From Antitrichia curtipendula (taxonomy: Eukaryota > Streptophyta > Bryopsida > Hypnales > Leucodontaceae): a stretch of 64,000 nt of DNA. The position numbers and the translations under genes are program-made. The notes below the pieces were generated by a model. The model saw only the letters and a list, made by a program, of their open reading frames with translations. It had not been told where the DNA came from and ran no database searches. The stretch lies in NCBI GenBank assembly GCA_951230915.1, contig OX579635.1, positions 29,264,001-29,328,000 on the forward strand. The letters are read 5' to 3'. Positions 37,064 through 50,192 of this stretch are shown in pieces. How positions within the stretch are numbered: position 1 is the stretch's first letter; each line of letters begins with the position of its first letter.

Positions 37064-37876
37064 GCAAGGGGACCTTCCATTTAGTTACTTTGCTACAAAC
37101 ACATGCTCCTCAATTATTTTGGTGATATAGAATTTGACCCCATCTGAGGTGTTTCACCATATTATGAGTCAATTTGGTCATTTTAAAACCACAAATTCTT
37201 GGTGCTCAACATGTGTACAATGTTCCCAACATATGCACAACGTTTTCTAGTAGTATACAAATAGTCTTGAAGGTTTCATTATATCTAGAGGCCAAAAGCG
37301 AAAGGCCATGAATTTTGGGATTCTTAAAAATGTGATTGACTAAAATTGAAAGGCCTCTCAAAATCAACGACGCTAGCATGCGAGCCTAGAGCGGTGAGCT
37401 TGTGAGCTGCGAACGTGGAACTTGTGAGCTTGTGAGCCTCTAAAACTTAAAAAGAATTAAAAAATCCCCCTAAAAACTTTTCAAATGAAAAAAACTTAAT
37501 TTAACCAAAAAAATGCTATATTTAGTAAGTTATAGGTACCTATGACCGCTAATCCTATAACCGTGGATTTCAATTAATTTTTTAATTGTATTCCAATTTT
37601 CATTTTCCAATGTCAATGGTCCAAAAATGGTCAAAATTTGAAATAGAAATAAAAAAAAGAAGGAAAAATATAGTATAAGAAAATTAAATAAACAACAAAA
37701 AAGATGGAAACAAAATTGGGCTTACCCAAAAAATGAAAAAAAATGACAAAGATAAAATCAAAATTGGAAAATAAATTAAAAAAAAAAGACAAAAATGTTC
37801 TTCAATTTCATTCCAATTGTAAATAAATGTAAATTAATACATTATAAATAAAATATCCAACAAAATGTTCATTCCT
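37064..37876. other. AT-rich spacer before the transposase gene
   Basis: A short tandem GTGAGCTTGTGAGC repeat lies at 37394-37437. From 37600 on, A-rich sequence runs up to the stop codon of the transposase gene. If the two-gene unit is one element, its left end should lie here, but I could not find a terminal repeat. Confidence 0.35.
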
Positions 37877-40800
37877 CTATTCCAAGACTGTAATGATCCC
37901 TGCTCGAACTAGGAGTAACTTCAATTCATTGAAGCTGTAACTTGGTGCATGAATGAATACATCATCATGGACATCCATCTTGCAGAAGTATCTAAACAAA
38001 TAATACAAGTGCTTGCAATTTACGTATTGCTGGCGACCTCCGATTGCAGAAACAACCATGTTAACGAAGTCCGGACATGTGCATGTGGGATACATACCCA
38101 CTGTAATTCGATACACATTTTTGTTAGTGTTTGCCCTTGTCTCCAGCGACACTATTGCACCTAGGCCTGGAAAGGGAAGCAATGTCACTCCTACAATTTG
38201 TCCTCTAACATTGCTTGCGCTCTCCCACTTGTTCCTCTGTTCTGGTGTTGGTGCATTTGCAATTCGACGTATGTTTCGATTGTTCCGAACCGTTGGATAT
38301 TGAGTCGGATTTGGTGGCGGCGGTTGATCATAGAGAACGCTTTTGAATATTTTTGACATGCTGAAAAGTCGACATGGTGATAATATAGGGCTCTCTTGAA
38401 GACGGAAGCCCGCATGTTGCAGTAACAAAGTTTCATCCCTATTAAGATGAGTCCCAGTCAAAATAGGCCAAATTTCAGGCACCTCTGGCCAATCAATGAC
38501 CCACTTCCGCTTTGTGCCTTTCACACATCGTTCAATATCATCCGAACAGAACCAAAAATCAACTACAACCTCACGCTTACTTCCGTAATTTTCTTTTCTT
38601 CCGCGATAGGTGGGAGCTGGAGTTCCCTTTTGTCCCTTTGAAATTTTTGCCGTACACTTCATGTTTGAACCTCGCTGCTGAGCTTGACATTTTGCGTTTG
38701 ATTTGTGGCTAATTTGTGCAATGTGCCATTTTGATGTGTTGCAATCACTTTCAAATGCAATGGGGACATGCTGAAAATTGTTTGTTGCAAGTTTTCTATT
38801 TTTCCCCTCAGAAGACTTTAGAGAAGTCGACGTTGACCTTGTTCGAATACGTGGTTGCAAAAAATTCACCTTATCAGGTCGATGTGAGTCTCCTGCATTG
38901 CCAATGGGCACGTCCAATTTCCTCTTAGTGCTTCCAAAAATCTCCTCTCCTTCCAAATGCGGTACTCGAGTTCCAATACCTTCTGATCCAGGAAGTGTAT
39001 TCAACGCTTCTGCAATTTTCTTAGGATCTCCGCTTCGTCTGGCTGCTCTCAATCTCAATTCCCCTTTTGATGGACCGGATCCACATGCATGACCCCTCAA
39101 ATATGCACAATAATTAGTCATTTGCATCCATGCCCGTATGCTATCATCACAAGTGGCGTCAAACAAATTATTTCCTCAATTCCCGGACATTTGAAGCCAC
39201 TTGTTGTGAATAGTTTCGGACAAATTGCACGAAGGCATGTCAGTCATCTCCTCCAAACTCAATCCCTGCAAAATCCAACAAAATGATACATCAGTTATCA
39301 TGTGAAATATGTTCCTTCAAACCCAAAACTATTTTTTGACATTCATAAATGTTAGAGTTTAAGCCAACTTCAAAAAATATGAAAGACATTCCCCAAAACA
39401 AAATTTAAAATTACAACGCCTCCAAATAAACACTCACTGCTAAAAATTCCTTTTTTTCTATTATATATAACTAAACAATTTCATTCCCATTTTTTTTTTC
39501 ATTCGCTCCAACCTATCAAAAATAGGAGGTCAATCTGGTACCAAAAAACACTAGTCGGATCCGACTATTGCCTAAGTGGTTCCAGCTTCACCTCCTCTTT
39601 TGGGTACCTTCTACTGATTCCTTGCAATTTAAAAAAAAATTGATAAAAGTTCTGATTTCTAATAACTCTACATGTGATTTATAAAATGTATACATGGAAC
39701 CCTAGATTCAATTCTTTAATTTCACTCAACACATTTATCAATGTTTAAAAACAATATACATGTCCAAATTTAAAGGCCACTTACCATTTGCATGAAACCG
39801 CCCCATTGGCGGTAGCGAAAATGCCAAAATGCCAACCAGTGGTCCAAGTGATGAAGTGCTTCTTCACTTGCAGCCCCTGATGATAACCACCACGACCGAA
39901 TTGCAAGGTAACGGGTCTCGGCCTGCTCCATAGTCTCAGAATCTTTGTATTGTTTGCACATTTTGTTGTGTTGATGCTGAAATACATCTTTGATGTGCTT
40001 TTGTGTGTGCTTATGAAGAGAAGTAGTCCAATGCAACAAACATGTCCTTTCACGATTCTCCATCTTTTCATTGGGTGAGCCGTTGCCGTAGACAATTCGC
40101 ACTGCATTCCAATTGGCCATAGCGCTATCTGCCATGAATCCCTTAAAATTTGGGTGATCTACACCGTTCCGTGACATCACATCATCCAAGCACCTCCAAA
40201 ACAACACCTGGATCTCCGTATCTTCAGATTGCATATCGCATGTTGAAATAGTCATGACCTTCTTGTATTCCGGATCATACACGTGGCAAGCCATCGTGGT
40301 CCACTCCTTCACACGCTTGACATGGTCAAACATCATCCACGCGTTCTGAAGATCACCTCCGGGTTGCATGCGTCGCACGAGGTCCACTCCACTACCAGGT
40401 CCTTCCGTGAGCATCTTGAAAACGTACACCTTCTCCTTGCCTTGGCCTGGAAAGACGCTCTCGTGTATAAATTCAAACTTCGACTCCTTCTTCATAGTCA
40501 TTATGTTGTCGATAACCCCCCCTCGGTTGCTTGAGCGAAATGAAGAGATTACATTCCGGATGTTTGGACTACTTAGATACTGGAAACGATCCATTACCTC
40601 CTCTACTTCTTCACCCCTCAACATTTGTTTTTCTCCCTCTCCGTTATGAAACAAATAATCAGTTAGAAAGTCCTTGCTAGCAAATAGAGCAATGGCAGAA
40701 TTAGTAGCCGTTGGTGTTTTTGCCACTTGCTCTGCAATGAGACCACAAATTTTTTCTGTTGAATCTCTATACATGCCCTTTGCCACTGGGTGATTGTGAT

Positions 40801-42136
40801 CTCCAAAGTGAATAGCTGCTCTACTCATTTTTGAATTCTCGCTGTAGCAGTAGTAAATTCTAGCGTCACATGTACTGAGACACGTAGGTGTGACTTTGCA
40901 AACTTTGCAAACTAGAGTAGAATCTTTGGGGGGACTATTTCCTACGGCGAAAGGGAACATTGTATATCCCGTCCATTCTGTGTCGTTCTTCCTACTAGCT
41001 CTCTTCAAGTAATCACAGTGCGGATTTTCACAAGTGAGGTGACTAGCGCAGTATGACTTACGGAACCTCAAGTTGTCAGTATTGTGTATGTTAGTGGTCA
41101 CTACCTTGCACCACGGGTGTCCGTCGTATCGCTTGTCCATTCCCTCCAAGTTGCGCGCGGCTGATGAAGATGAAGAAGATCGACATGGAGGCAGCTCAAA
41201 GACAACATCTCCATTGAAAACAGCAGGCAAGTACTGCACATGATGGTGCTTGATGATATACAAATCCATTGTTGACAAATCATTCCGAGAACGTTGAACA
41301 GTAGCTAGTCTCTTCAAACACTCCATAATGCTTATACGGTCGCCTGGAGTAGGATGCAAAGGTGGACGTAGAAGTGACGACTGCGCAAGACTATTACATG
41401 GAGTTTCCAAAAATAATGGATTACCCATTGAGATCTCATTTGACTTGGATGCAACTGCGCACTGTTGTTTCACAAGTGTCAAATCAGGGGACTCTCCTTC
41501 TGATTCACTAGACAACTCTATGATTGGATCTAGCTTCTTGACTTTCACTTTCCGGAGAATGCCAGTACTTGGTAGTACCGTAAACACTTTGCGAGGTGGG
41601 CTAGATGAAACTATGTGAACTATGTATGGCATATCCACTGTGGAATTATCTGACTCACGACTAATAATCTCGGTGGAGGCACCCAGCATAGATAAGGAAA
41701 GTCCATAGGCTTTGTAATGTCCTACAGGAAAGTACCAGCAATGACCTTCTTCTTCAATGGACTTGACAATGGGAATGGATTGTTGCAACTCACCGGATTC
41801 GGACTTCCTCTCTTCTCCTACGTAGATAGATGACTCTACAAATTTGAAGCGAACATGAAGGAGGTGATTCAAGACTCTAGCCCTACCTCCTTCATCTATT
41901 GGAAAAACAAGTGGAACCTCGTGACCATCAACTCTAATACAAGCCATGGTTGTAATGCACGTATGAAGTACTGCAAGGGAAAATCCAATGTATGAGATGA
42001 GGGAAAACACACCTTCTTTGAGCATATGAAGGGATGTCAATACCAATAATGCAAGACATGAACATGATGAAAAGTTGGTATTGATCATTGATGGTGTAGA
42101 TGGAGACAATTCTGCAACCGCCATCGAAGCCGCCAT
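37877..42136 (-). pseudogene. Transposase with zinc cluster, DDE-like core and SWIM finger
   Basis: Two exons, 39785-42136 and 37877-39265, join in phase across an intron with a perfect donor (ATG|GTAAGT) and acceptor (TTTTGCAG). The first exon holds a Cys/His cluster at residues 360-450 ending in HFGDHNHPV, as in the WRKY-GCM1 fingers of MULE/FAR1-type proteins, then a region resembling a DDE core, with acidic residues in MMFDHVKR (near 604) and FMADSAMANW (near 669). The second exon ends in a SWIM finger (CTCPDF ... NCKHLYYLF). MULE-like transposases have this order. Translation may begin at 42136 or, more protein-like, at MACIRVDGHEV (41947). One in-frame TGA at 39176-39178 in the second exon breaks it. 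The intron carries one of the seven hairpins. The third acidic residue was not located, and the superfamily remains open. Confidence 0.7.
39520..39600. repeat. Intronic hairpin H1
   Basis: Ends AGGAGGT and TTCACCTCCT; centre TAGTCGGATCCGACTA at 39552-39567. It lies in the single intron of the transposase gene. Flanked by GGTACC-type sequence. Confidence 0.75.
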
Positions 42137-42703
42137 ACATGTCTTCTCAGTAACCGGATTTGAGAAAGGAAATGAATGCCAGTAGGCGGTGTTGTGACTG
42201 TTGTCAGAGGTCGTTCACATTTATGAACCTGAGATGCCGGCACATGAAAGGCTTTTCAAATAGATTCATATATGATTTTGCAGGAGTCAGTAAAAGCAAA
42301 GTGTCAGAGCCATTTAGCGATTTTCACGATTCATACTTTTAATACTGACAGCTCTATCATAATGCCCAAAGGCGGCGTTGTCTGGATTCGCTCATGCGAA
42401 AACAAATGAATGCCCAAAGGCAGCGTTCGTTTGGGTTCACTCATGTTCATGAACCAAAAAATGCCAATGCATAAATTAAAATTAAAATAGATTACTGTCT
42501 TATTCTGTAGAAGTCAGTAACAACAAAGTGTCAGAGTCATTTAGGGATTCACACGATTTAATTCTGAAATACTGACGGCGTATTCAACAACCTCTTTTTG
42601 AAAACAACTTTCAAAGTTACTTTAGGCTTCTGACATCACCTTACTCCTTGATGTGGCATCCAAAGCTTGAAGGTTCAAGCTTTGACAGCTTAAGTACAAG
42701 GCG
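42137..42703. promoter_or_regulatory. Divergent intergenic region with paired direct repeats
   Basis: This 570 bp gap separates the divergent transposase and ParB-like genes and so should contain both promoters. It holds two direct repeats of about 68 bp (42284-42351 and 42511-42578) sharing GTCAGTAA, CAAAGTGTCAGAG and AATACTGAC. Each is preceded by a block with AATGCC, GGCGGTGTT or GGCAGCGTT, and ATTCGCTCAT-like phrases. The repeats may bind a shared regulator or the transposase; this is inference. Confidence 0.45.
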
Positions 42704-45006
42704 GTGCGTAAGGTAGAGCCATTTCTGTTTGTTTTTGTGCGAAGGCTGTGTGTAGTTGAAAGCAAACCCTTTGATGTAGTAGACTCTCACCTCATACTAG
42801 TAGAGACTTGGGACGCTCCAACTTCTAGTTTACAGTATAGAAAGAGAAGGAAGAGGCTTAGTTCGTTGTACTATTCATCCCGAAAGGCACTTACGAGATC
42901 TAGGATGAGTCGAGGAAGGAAAATCATGTCAAAGACAAATGGGGTGACTGCTAGAGAGCTGCGCAAAGTTCTACAATTCAAAACTGTTGGGAGTGGTGGT
43001 GAGGACGAAGGTAGACAGTAAGTCCGTCATGCAGTGCAATAAATGTTGGAAGACACGACCGGAGAACAACATGAAGTAGTACTCGAAGTTCCTGCAACTG
43101 TAAGAATGTTTTGAACCTTTCTCTATGTTTTAACGTAGTTAATCTTCATCATAGTCTATGCAGTGTAAGTTCAATGGATATTACAAGTCCAACTTCCTAT
43201 GTAGTCAGACTTTGAATTCCAAGGATCACTTTTCCAAGGATCTTCATCATAGTCTTCATCAAGACTAATTCCACTAAAATCTGTAGAGACTGGAATTCTT
43301 TATTATAGTCCACATATAAGACATGAATCCTCAATGTTTTGAGGGATACTGAGTTTGTGAATGCAAAAATATATTCTAAGCTATAATATGCTTGGAATTG
43401 TTGAATAGCATGCATTTCAAGAATTTCTAGGGCCACTATGAGCATCACAAATTCACAATACATTATTACATGATTTCTTCTCCACTTTTAGAATTTCAAG
43501 AAAAAAGTGTATCTAACAAAGCATATATAGTCTGGAACCCTTGCATAAAAAATATGTAGGTTGGTTTAGGGTCTTCAGATTTCTTTAATTTAATATGATT
43601 TGCTTGTATTAAAACCTCAGTTGGCTTACTGAAATATTTACTAGATGAAATACTAAACAAACTATTTCACAGACAAAAAAACATTAATTATATATTGAAT
43701 TTCCAATTTCTGTTGGATCTATTTATATTTATATGACATTAATCACTATAAAATATAGCCATGGTGAACTTTTTTCTTATGCCAATGTAAATATTACGGC
43801 TAAATGTTCTTCATGTTTCTTGTAAGATGATTGTCTTCTATAATTTCTTTAAAATTTAATTATAATAAAATAAGACAAATATAAAGGTATTGGGGCTAGG
43901 TCTTCCTTCATTTTATTACTACTACATTAAGGTTTTGCTCATTTCTTTATTTTTGTAGAATGTCATTAATTATAAGAAATTTAGATCTTCTAGAGATGTA
44001 TATGTGTTACTAAAAACAAGTTCAAAAATTTAATTCAAAGTCCGTATTGCAAAAAAAATCACAAATGGCGGTCAAAGTCATCTGAAATTTCAGGCTAGAG
44101 TTCAAAATAACTTTTTCCAGCTTCAAATGCTAATATCTTTAAATCTGTAGGGTCAAATTTCATGAAATTTTTTCCACATGACCTTAGATAAATAAATTAC
44201 AAAATTGTACGGTTAGATTCTTAAAAAAATATTATTCTTGTCTTTGTTAATGAACAGAGAACAAGTGGCAGTTTTGAGTGGTTCTTGACAGAATAATGGT
44301 CTTGGTTATTTTGAGGTTAGGAGGGGGTTCTTAAATTTTGTAACAAAAGGCACTATTTTCTTGCATTAAAAAACCTAATCAAGAACACTCCAGACAATAC
44401 CTTGTCACTGTCAACAACAATCGGGATGATCAGGATGATCAAGAACGATCGGGAATGATTTGATAACCATGGATCAGGAACAGTCGAGAATGAGCGGATG
44501 ATCGGGAATGATCGAGAACGTTCCAACTTCCGATACCTCACTGCAGTTGTAGCGTATTGGAGCTAATTTAGGATTTTCTATTTAATAGATGCCGCTTACA
44601 TGTTGATAAGGTAGACTCTTACCTTAACCAACTGAAAATCTAAAGAATCCACACAAACCTGTAGCTAAGCAGCACAACAGCGTTTAGAGGAATCAATAAG
44701 AAGTTCCGCCACTACGGGCTGCTCCACGTCCGGCTAGAAGTTCACTGGGCTGAAGATCACCGGGCTGCTCGAAGTCGAGTTAGAAGAGGCCCCAACAGTT
44801 CATCTTCGACATTGTGCGAGGCTTTGTTTTCTTCCGAAATTCTGACGTGCAGACTGTCATCATGCAGACCACCACGACAAGGCGCAGCGCTAGGCATCGT
44901 CTTCTTCAAGAGGACAACTCGCAAGATTCGGGACACCATGAAGCGCGTCCAATAAAAAAGGTGACAGTTCTTGTGTGAAAGTACTAGTAGGCGGCACCAA
45001 ACCCCA

Positions 45007-45091
45007 GTTTCTGGAGGTGAGGCAAGGCTTCACCAAACCCTAGTCGGATCAGACTAGGGCTGGGTGAGGGTTTGCATCACCCCCCGAAACC
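45007..45091. repeat. Intronic hairpin H2
   Basis: Ends TTTCTGGAGGTGA and TCACCCCCCGAAAC, centre CTAGTCGGATCAGACTAG. First intron of the ParB-like gene, tandem unit 1. Confidence 0.75.
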
Positions 45092-45440
45092 GGTTCTTTG
45101 ACGAGGATTTAAAAATCTCCTTCCGTCCAGCCAGCTGCCGAGATGCTTACTCGCAGCTGCTCAATCCTCCCTGTAGGACTCCGTTCGGCTCACGCAGTTG
45201 TTTGACGCCTGCTTTCTGTGAATTATGCTTGGACGGAATCTGTGATTTTTGCTTTGACGGGTTGGCCTGCTTTCTTGAATTACTGCTTGGACGGGTTGGC
45301 GCCATGTCGATGTCGGTAAATGGGTCGATCAGGATTTCCGAAGCTCAACTCTAGCCATGTCCAAATTTTTTTTAAGATTACCGGATTCCACAGGTAACAA
45401 TTTTTGTCTCAAGTACTAGTAGCCGGCACATCCAGTACCA

Positions 45441-45523
45441 TTTTTTGGAGGTGAGACAAGGCTTCACCGAACCCCAGTCGGATCCGACTAGGGCTGGGTG
45501 AGGCTTTGCATCACCCCTCGAAA
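45441..45523. repeat. Intronic hairpin H3
   Basis: Ends TTTTTTGGAGGTGA and TCACCCCTCGAAA, centre CAGTCGGATCCGACTA. Tandem unit 2 of the same intron. Confidence 0.75.
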
Positions 45524-45901
45524 CCGGTTCTTCGATGAGAATTTCAAAATTTCGACAATTCGGTGAGCCAGCTGCTCAGATGCTTGCTCGCAATTGTTCA
45601 ATCCTCCTTGTAGGATTCCGTTCAGCTCACGCAAAACCCTGACGCCTACTTTCTGTGAATTATGCTTGGACTGGGTCTGTGATTTCTGCTTGGACGCGGT
45701 CTGTGCTTTCTGCTTAGACGGGTTGGCCTGCTTTGTAGAATTACGGCTTGGACGGGTTGGCACCATATCGATGTCGGTAATGGGTGGATCAGGATTTCAG
45801 AAGCTCAAACGTAGTCATAACCAAATTTTTTTTAGAAGTACCAGTTTTCACAGGTACTATTTTTTTCACAAGTACCAGTAGCTGGCTTTCTCGAGAACCA
45901 G

Positions 45902-45983
45902 TTTTTGGAGGTGAAGCAAGGCTTCACAAAACCACAGTCGGATCCGACTAGGGCTGGGTGAGGCTCTGCATCACCCCACAAAA
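45902..45983. repeat. Intronic hairpin H4
   Basis: Ends TTTTTGGAGGTGAA and TCACCCCACAAAA, centre CAGTCGGATCCGACTA. Tandem unit 3 of the same intron. Confidence 0.75.
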
Positions 45984-46532
45984 TCGGTACTTTGACGAGG
46001 ATTTAGAAATTTTGCTCCGTCCAGCCAACTACTCAGATGCTTACTCGCAGTTGCTCAATCCTCAGCGTAGAGAATGCATAGTAATTTTCTGATCTAGCCA
46101 TCCAGTATTCTTAAGTTCAAATCCTAAGAGAGTTGTCGTCTGCATTCTTGAGAGACACTTAGGGTTACATAATGCCCAGTGCATGGACTGCATGGGCTGC
46201 TTGGGCTTAAGTTATAGCATTCTTTAACTCTTGATTCCTGAAATTGTGAAGATTACGTTATTTATGGGTGGGTTTAGGGTTTATTTTTTTTTAAAATTTG
46301 AACAAATGATTTAAAATTCATGGCGGTCTGATTCCAGTTTCATGGCGGTCTGATTCCATTGGTGCTCAAAAGTGTGATGGTGCTCAGATGTCAAATTTTA
46401 GTCATATTAATTGATCCTCTAGTTGGTTATAAATAAGGTTGAAAAAGGGTTGGATTTGATGAGAGATTGACAATTAAATTACCAAATGATATACATACAT
46501 ATCTAAAGCCCATGTCTTTATGTTAGGCCCAA

Positions 46533-46616
46533 TTTAGGGGGGGTGAAGGAGATCCTCATTAAGCCCTAGTCGGATCCAACTAGAGGTTGGTAAGGATTTT
46601 CTTCACCCCCCCTAAA
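46533..46616. repeat. Intronic hairpin H5
   Basis: Ends TTTAGGGGGGGTGAAG and CTTCACCCCCCCTAAA, centre CTAGTCGGATCCAACTAG. Its stem sequence differs from H2-H4 but still pairs. Confidence 0.75.
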
Positions 46617-47000
46617 CAGGTACTAGCATGACGATCTCCTTTATAATTTTAAATGAATTTGTATATTTTAATTTGAAAGACTAATATTTTTAAAGTAACC
46701 AAAAAAACATGTATTTTCATCTTTCCTTTAAAAAATTGAATATAACATATAATGAAAAATGGTATGAGCTGTAATTATGCAAGGATAATCTGACTTGAAT
46801 CTTCCGTAATTTTGGTTATAGGGTCATGTTTTATATAAATATGTAGTATCTGAATTTTGAAGATGAAATGTGAAAATGATAATTATTAAAACAAATGTGC
46901 ATTTTTAATAAACACTTTTAAAATGTTGTGATCTGTGGTTTGAATAATAATGACATGTTTTAAATTAATTCATATGAATATTTTTTACAAGTGGATGAAA

Positions 47001-47090
47001 CCATTTTTGGGGGGTGCACCTAGTGCTCTATAGACCGTAGTTGGATCCGATTCTGGTCTTGAGAGCACTAGCTTCACCCCCAAAAAATGG
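47001..47090. repeat. Intronic hairpin H6
   Basis: Ends CCATTTTTGGGGGGTG and CACCCCCAAAAAATGG; inner stem CTAGTGCTCT pairs with AGAGCACTAG; centre TAGTTGGATCCGATTC. Last hairpin of the first intron. Confidence 0.75.
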
Positions 47091-50000
47091 TTATGTCCTA
47101 AAGCACATCAATACTTTAAGTTCTTTTGTCAGGGCTTTTACTTGTATATGAACTATCTTTGTGTAGGTGTGTGTAAGCTTAAGGTAATTAGCTTTAAAAG
47201 CATTCATTAAAACACTTGGGCCCCTTTCCATCTAAACTACTTCTTCTAGCATTTGTAGTTGATTTCTTGAGATTAGTGTTTCTATATATAGATTCCAAAT
47301 TTTTTTTTTATATTAACATATGTCGCATGTGAGCACTTCTTTACTTTAGATCAATTGTATACATACTTAAATATTATTGTTTTCTCATGTAGGTCCAAGT
47401 AAAACGAGGAAGAAAAGGACCAACCTCAGCCTCCATTGTGCAGCAGGACATTGTCATGGTAGCAAATATTGGTGGCCCATCGCAGACAATGGAAATGCTC
47501 CCTTCTCCTTCCAACATCGACATTTCAGATGATGATGGTGACGAAGAAGACTTGGTAAGCTTTAATGATATTATGGATGCTGCCGATCATGCAACAGATG
47601 AGTTTGAGAAAGAGCCAGTAGTTAGTCGTTTCTCAGACCACCTGCGTTTCCGGAAAGGAAGGCAATCGGTGTTCTCTGAAGAGAGCTCAGAGACTGAGTA
47701 TAGCTTAGAGGATGAATCTTTTGCTACTATTACTAGTCCTTATTTTGAAGAAACTGGGGACAATGCAACTAGTACTCTTGTAAATGGTCCTAGAGTGGTC
47801 TTACTCCATTATAGCTCAGATGAGGACGTGGATGTTGATAGCCCTTTGATCCGGTTTACATCCTACGAGAGTTGGTAGATCATTATGTCTTTATATAAAG
47901 CCCAATGAGGGTGGTTACTTTATTAACAATTTATTTTAATCCATCCATTGTAGTACAACATGTCATTGGCATTAAAGTTTTATGTTTATATTCATCATCA
48001 ATTCAGAAGTTCATGATCTCTTATGAGTTCCATTCAATTAGAACTTTGAGTTTATTTGGTTGGTCATTGCAGATGGAGGAGTCTTCAATAAAAGAGACAC
48101 AATTGGAACGGATTATTAAGACTCCAGGGACGGATGACACCACTCAGCCTGAAATTGAGGAGGAAGACGAAGGAAGTCATATGGAAGAGGATGGCATTGA
48201 TAATGAAGAGAAGGAGCTTCTTGAAGATGAGCTCCGCCGATTGCAGAAGGTCGATTCAGTTGCCACAATTGCTTCGTTAAGAGTGAAACCAGAAAAACTT
48301 TTTCGTTTTTTTATCCCCTTGTGCAGATTGGTGTCCATGCCCATGGTACGACCTACCTTGTCTTCTGATGTGAAGAAGCTGGAGCAAGAATTTTCTCACG
48401 GGTATCGACCAGGGTCTGCCGCATTCTACGTTTCCACTACAAACGAGGCAGGTGAAAACATAGAATTTACAGAGGAAGAAATGCGCAATTGGGGGTCAGT
48501 TTGGCAAAAAGCGAACAATGAGTTCATGGATCATGTTAATTTGCATGAGGCATTGCATTCTTTGAGGAGGGCAAAGTTTTTTGTCTGTGATGGAAATCAC
48601 CGTCTGCTAGCATGGATGAATCACATTTCTAGACTCTATCCAGCAGACGAGGCATGGCACATTGCAGTAGATTGCATCGTTCTTGATACAAAAGAGAAAA
48701 CTGAATTGGCCATGGAAGTCATGCATGACATAAACAAGTAAGTGATTGTTATCCTACATATTTTGTTAGTACATGTTTTAATGTTTTAATTGGGTTTAGC
48801 CTTTTTTTTAGTGAAAAAAGTAGAAAAATGGAATTCTAATTCTAATTTTTGAAATTCAGATCAACGGAAGACTCTCACGTGAAGACCAACTTGGTCCACA
48901 CACTGCATCGTGTGCAGAAGTATGGTCTTTTACTTTTGCCAAAGTTTTTGGAGATGTTAAGGCCGTCAGAGGTAAAGAAATGTATGGCCTCCAGTACTAG
49001 GAAAACCTGGTACTCAATGCCAGCTGATGTATTCACAGCATTCATGTTTCGGGTATGTTTTTGATTTTGAAATTTAATTTACATTGCTATGTTGGTCACT
49101 TGTGTTGATTTATTATACAACACTGTTATTAAGAAGGTTTTGGTTTCTTTCAGCAAGAGATTTCACTAGCAGCGGATGCGACGGGACGAAAGTACAGTAA
49201 GACAACTGCGGAGGCCGACAAAAGTGAGGCTGGCATTGCAAATGCTATGAGAATGGGAGCTAAAGAGAAAGCAAACAAATTATACATGAAGATAATGAAG
49301 TTAGTCGCAGTGGCTAATCCGGCAAATGGTCCTGAATTCCTGGAAGAGGTATTTGTATATTCTCCAAAACAATTTATTGACATACTTTTACTTTCAGAGT
49401 TTATTTTCCATGTGAAATGATGTCGTTTTAATTATGCAGGTTGAGAGGCACTATTGCAATAACGAAGTTCCAGAGATGACACTTGAGAAGCTGCTATTGA
49501 TTGCTACATGCAACACGACTCCTCATCACAAGATAAAGTTTTTGAAGTGGTGGAATTCTTCTATGCCATCCCGCGATGCATAGAAGTTTCCTGCTAAACC
49601 AGTATCTGAGACCCACCTTAGGCCATTCTTGAACAAATGTGTTTGGTATGCTGGGGTAAGTGATTTTGTATTAACTTTTCTAATGTTTTTTGTAGTTGTT
49701 ATTTTTCATTCAATAAAGTTCCTTTGTATTTATGAATATGCATGTGACTAATTTTTCATTTTTTTTGGACATGTATGTCACATTGTCACTTTCTTGAATA
49801 AATAATCTTGTTGTTGCTTTTCTTTTAGATTGAAGATGCAGCTATTGAATACTTTGATGGTGTGATCAAAGGTGATAACATCACTATCAATATGGAAGTC
49901 CCACAGAGGCCAAAGTTCTTGGTGGATTACATAGAAGGTTGGAGGAGGAGGATGTGGGAGCACGGTTTCACGCCCAGTTGAAGGGAGCAAATTATTTTAA

Positions 50001-50192
50001 GAAAAGTGACTCCTTCATGAATTATGAAGGTTCAAACCAAGCGGTTCGAAGAGTTCTATTTCAGTTTGTTCATAGAACCTTCTATTTATTGTTTGAATAA
50101 GCGATGAAGAGTACATATTTCAATTTTATACTTTTACAAGAATGTGTGCGTATAATTAAAAAATTGTTTGAAATAGTGAGGGGTAACAGAAG

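Larger units (their letters stand above)
44978..46075. repeat. Three tandem copies of a ~430-460 bp unit
   Basis: Units start near 44978, 45411 and 45867; the third is shorter. Shared landmarks are AGTACTAGTAG, a hairpin with AGTCGGATC at its centre, CCAGCTGCTCAGATGCTTACTC-type text, CTCACGCAG and ATTATGCTTGGAC. The unit lies in the first intron of the ParB-like gene. The second and third units differ by several percent, so the duplication is not recent. Confidence 0.75.

Noticed and set aside
37949..41618. Plus-strand frames of 60-104 codons across the transposase gene
   Set aside because: Antisense shadows of the transposase exons.
48279..48326. Possible mini-intron with a fine polypyrimidine tract before GTGCAG
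   Set aside because: At about 45-48 bases it would be shorter than typical plant introns and the frame is open through it; left as coding.
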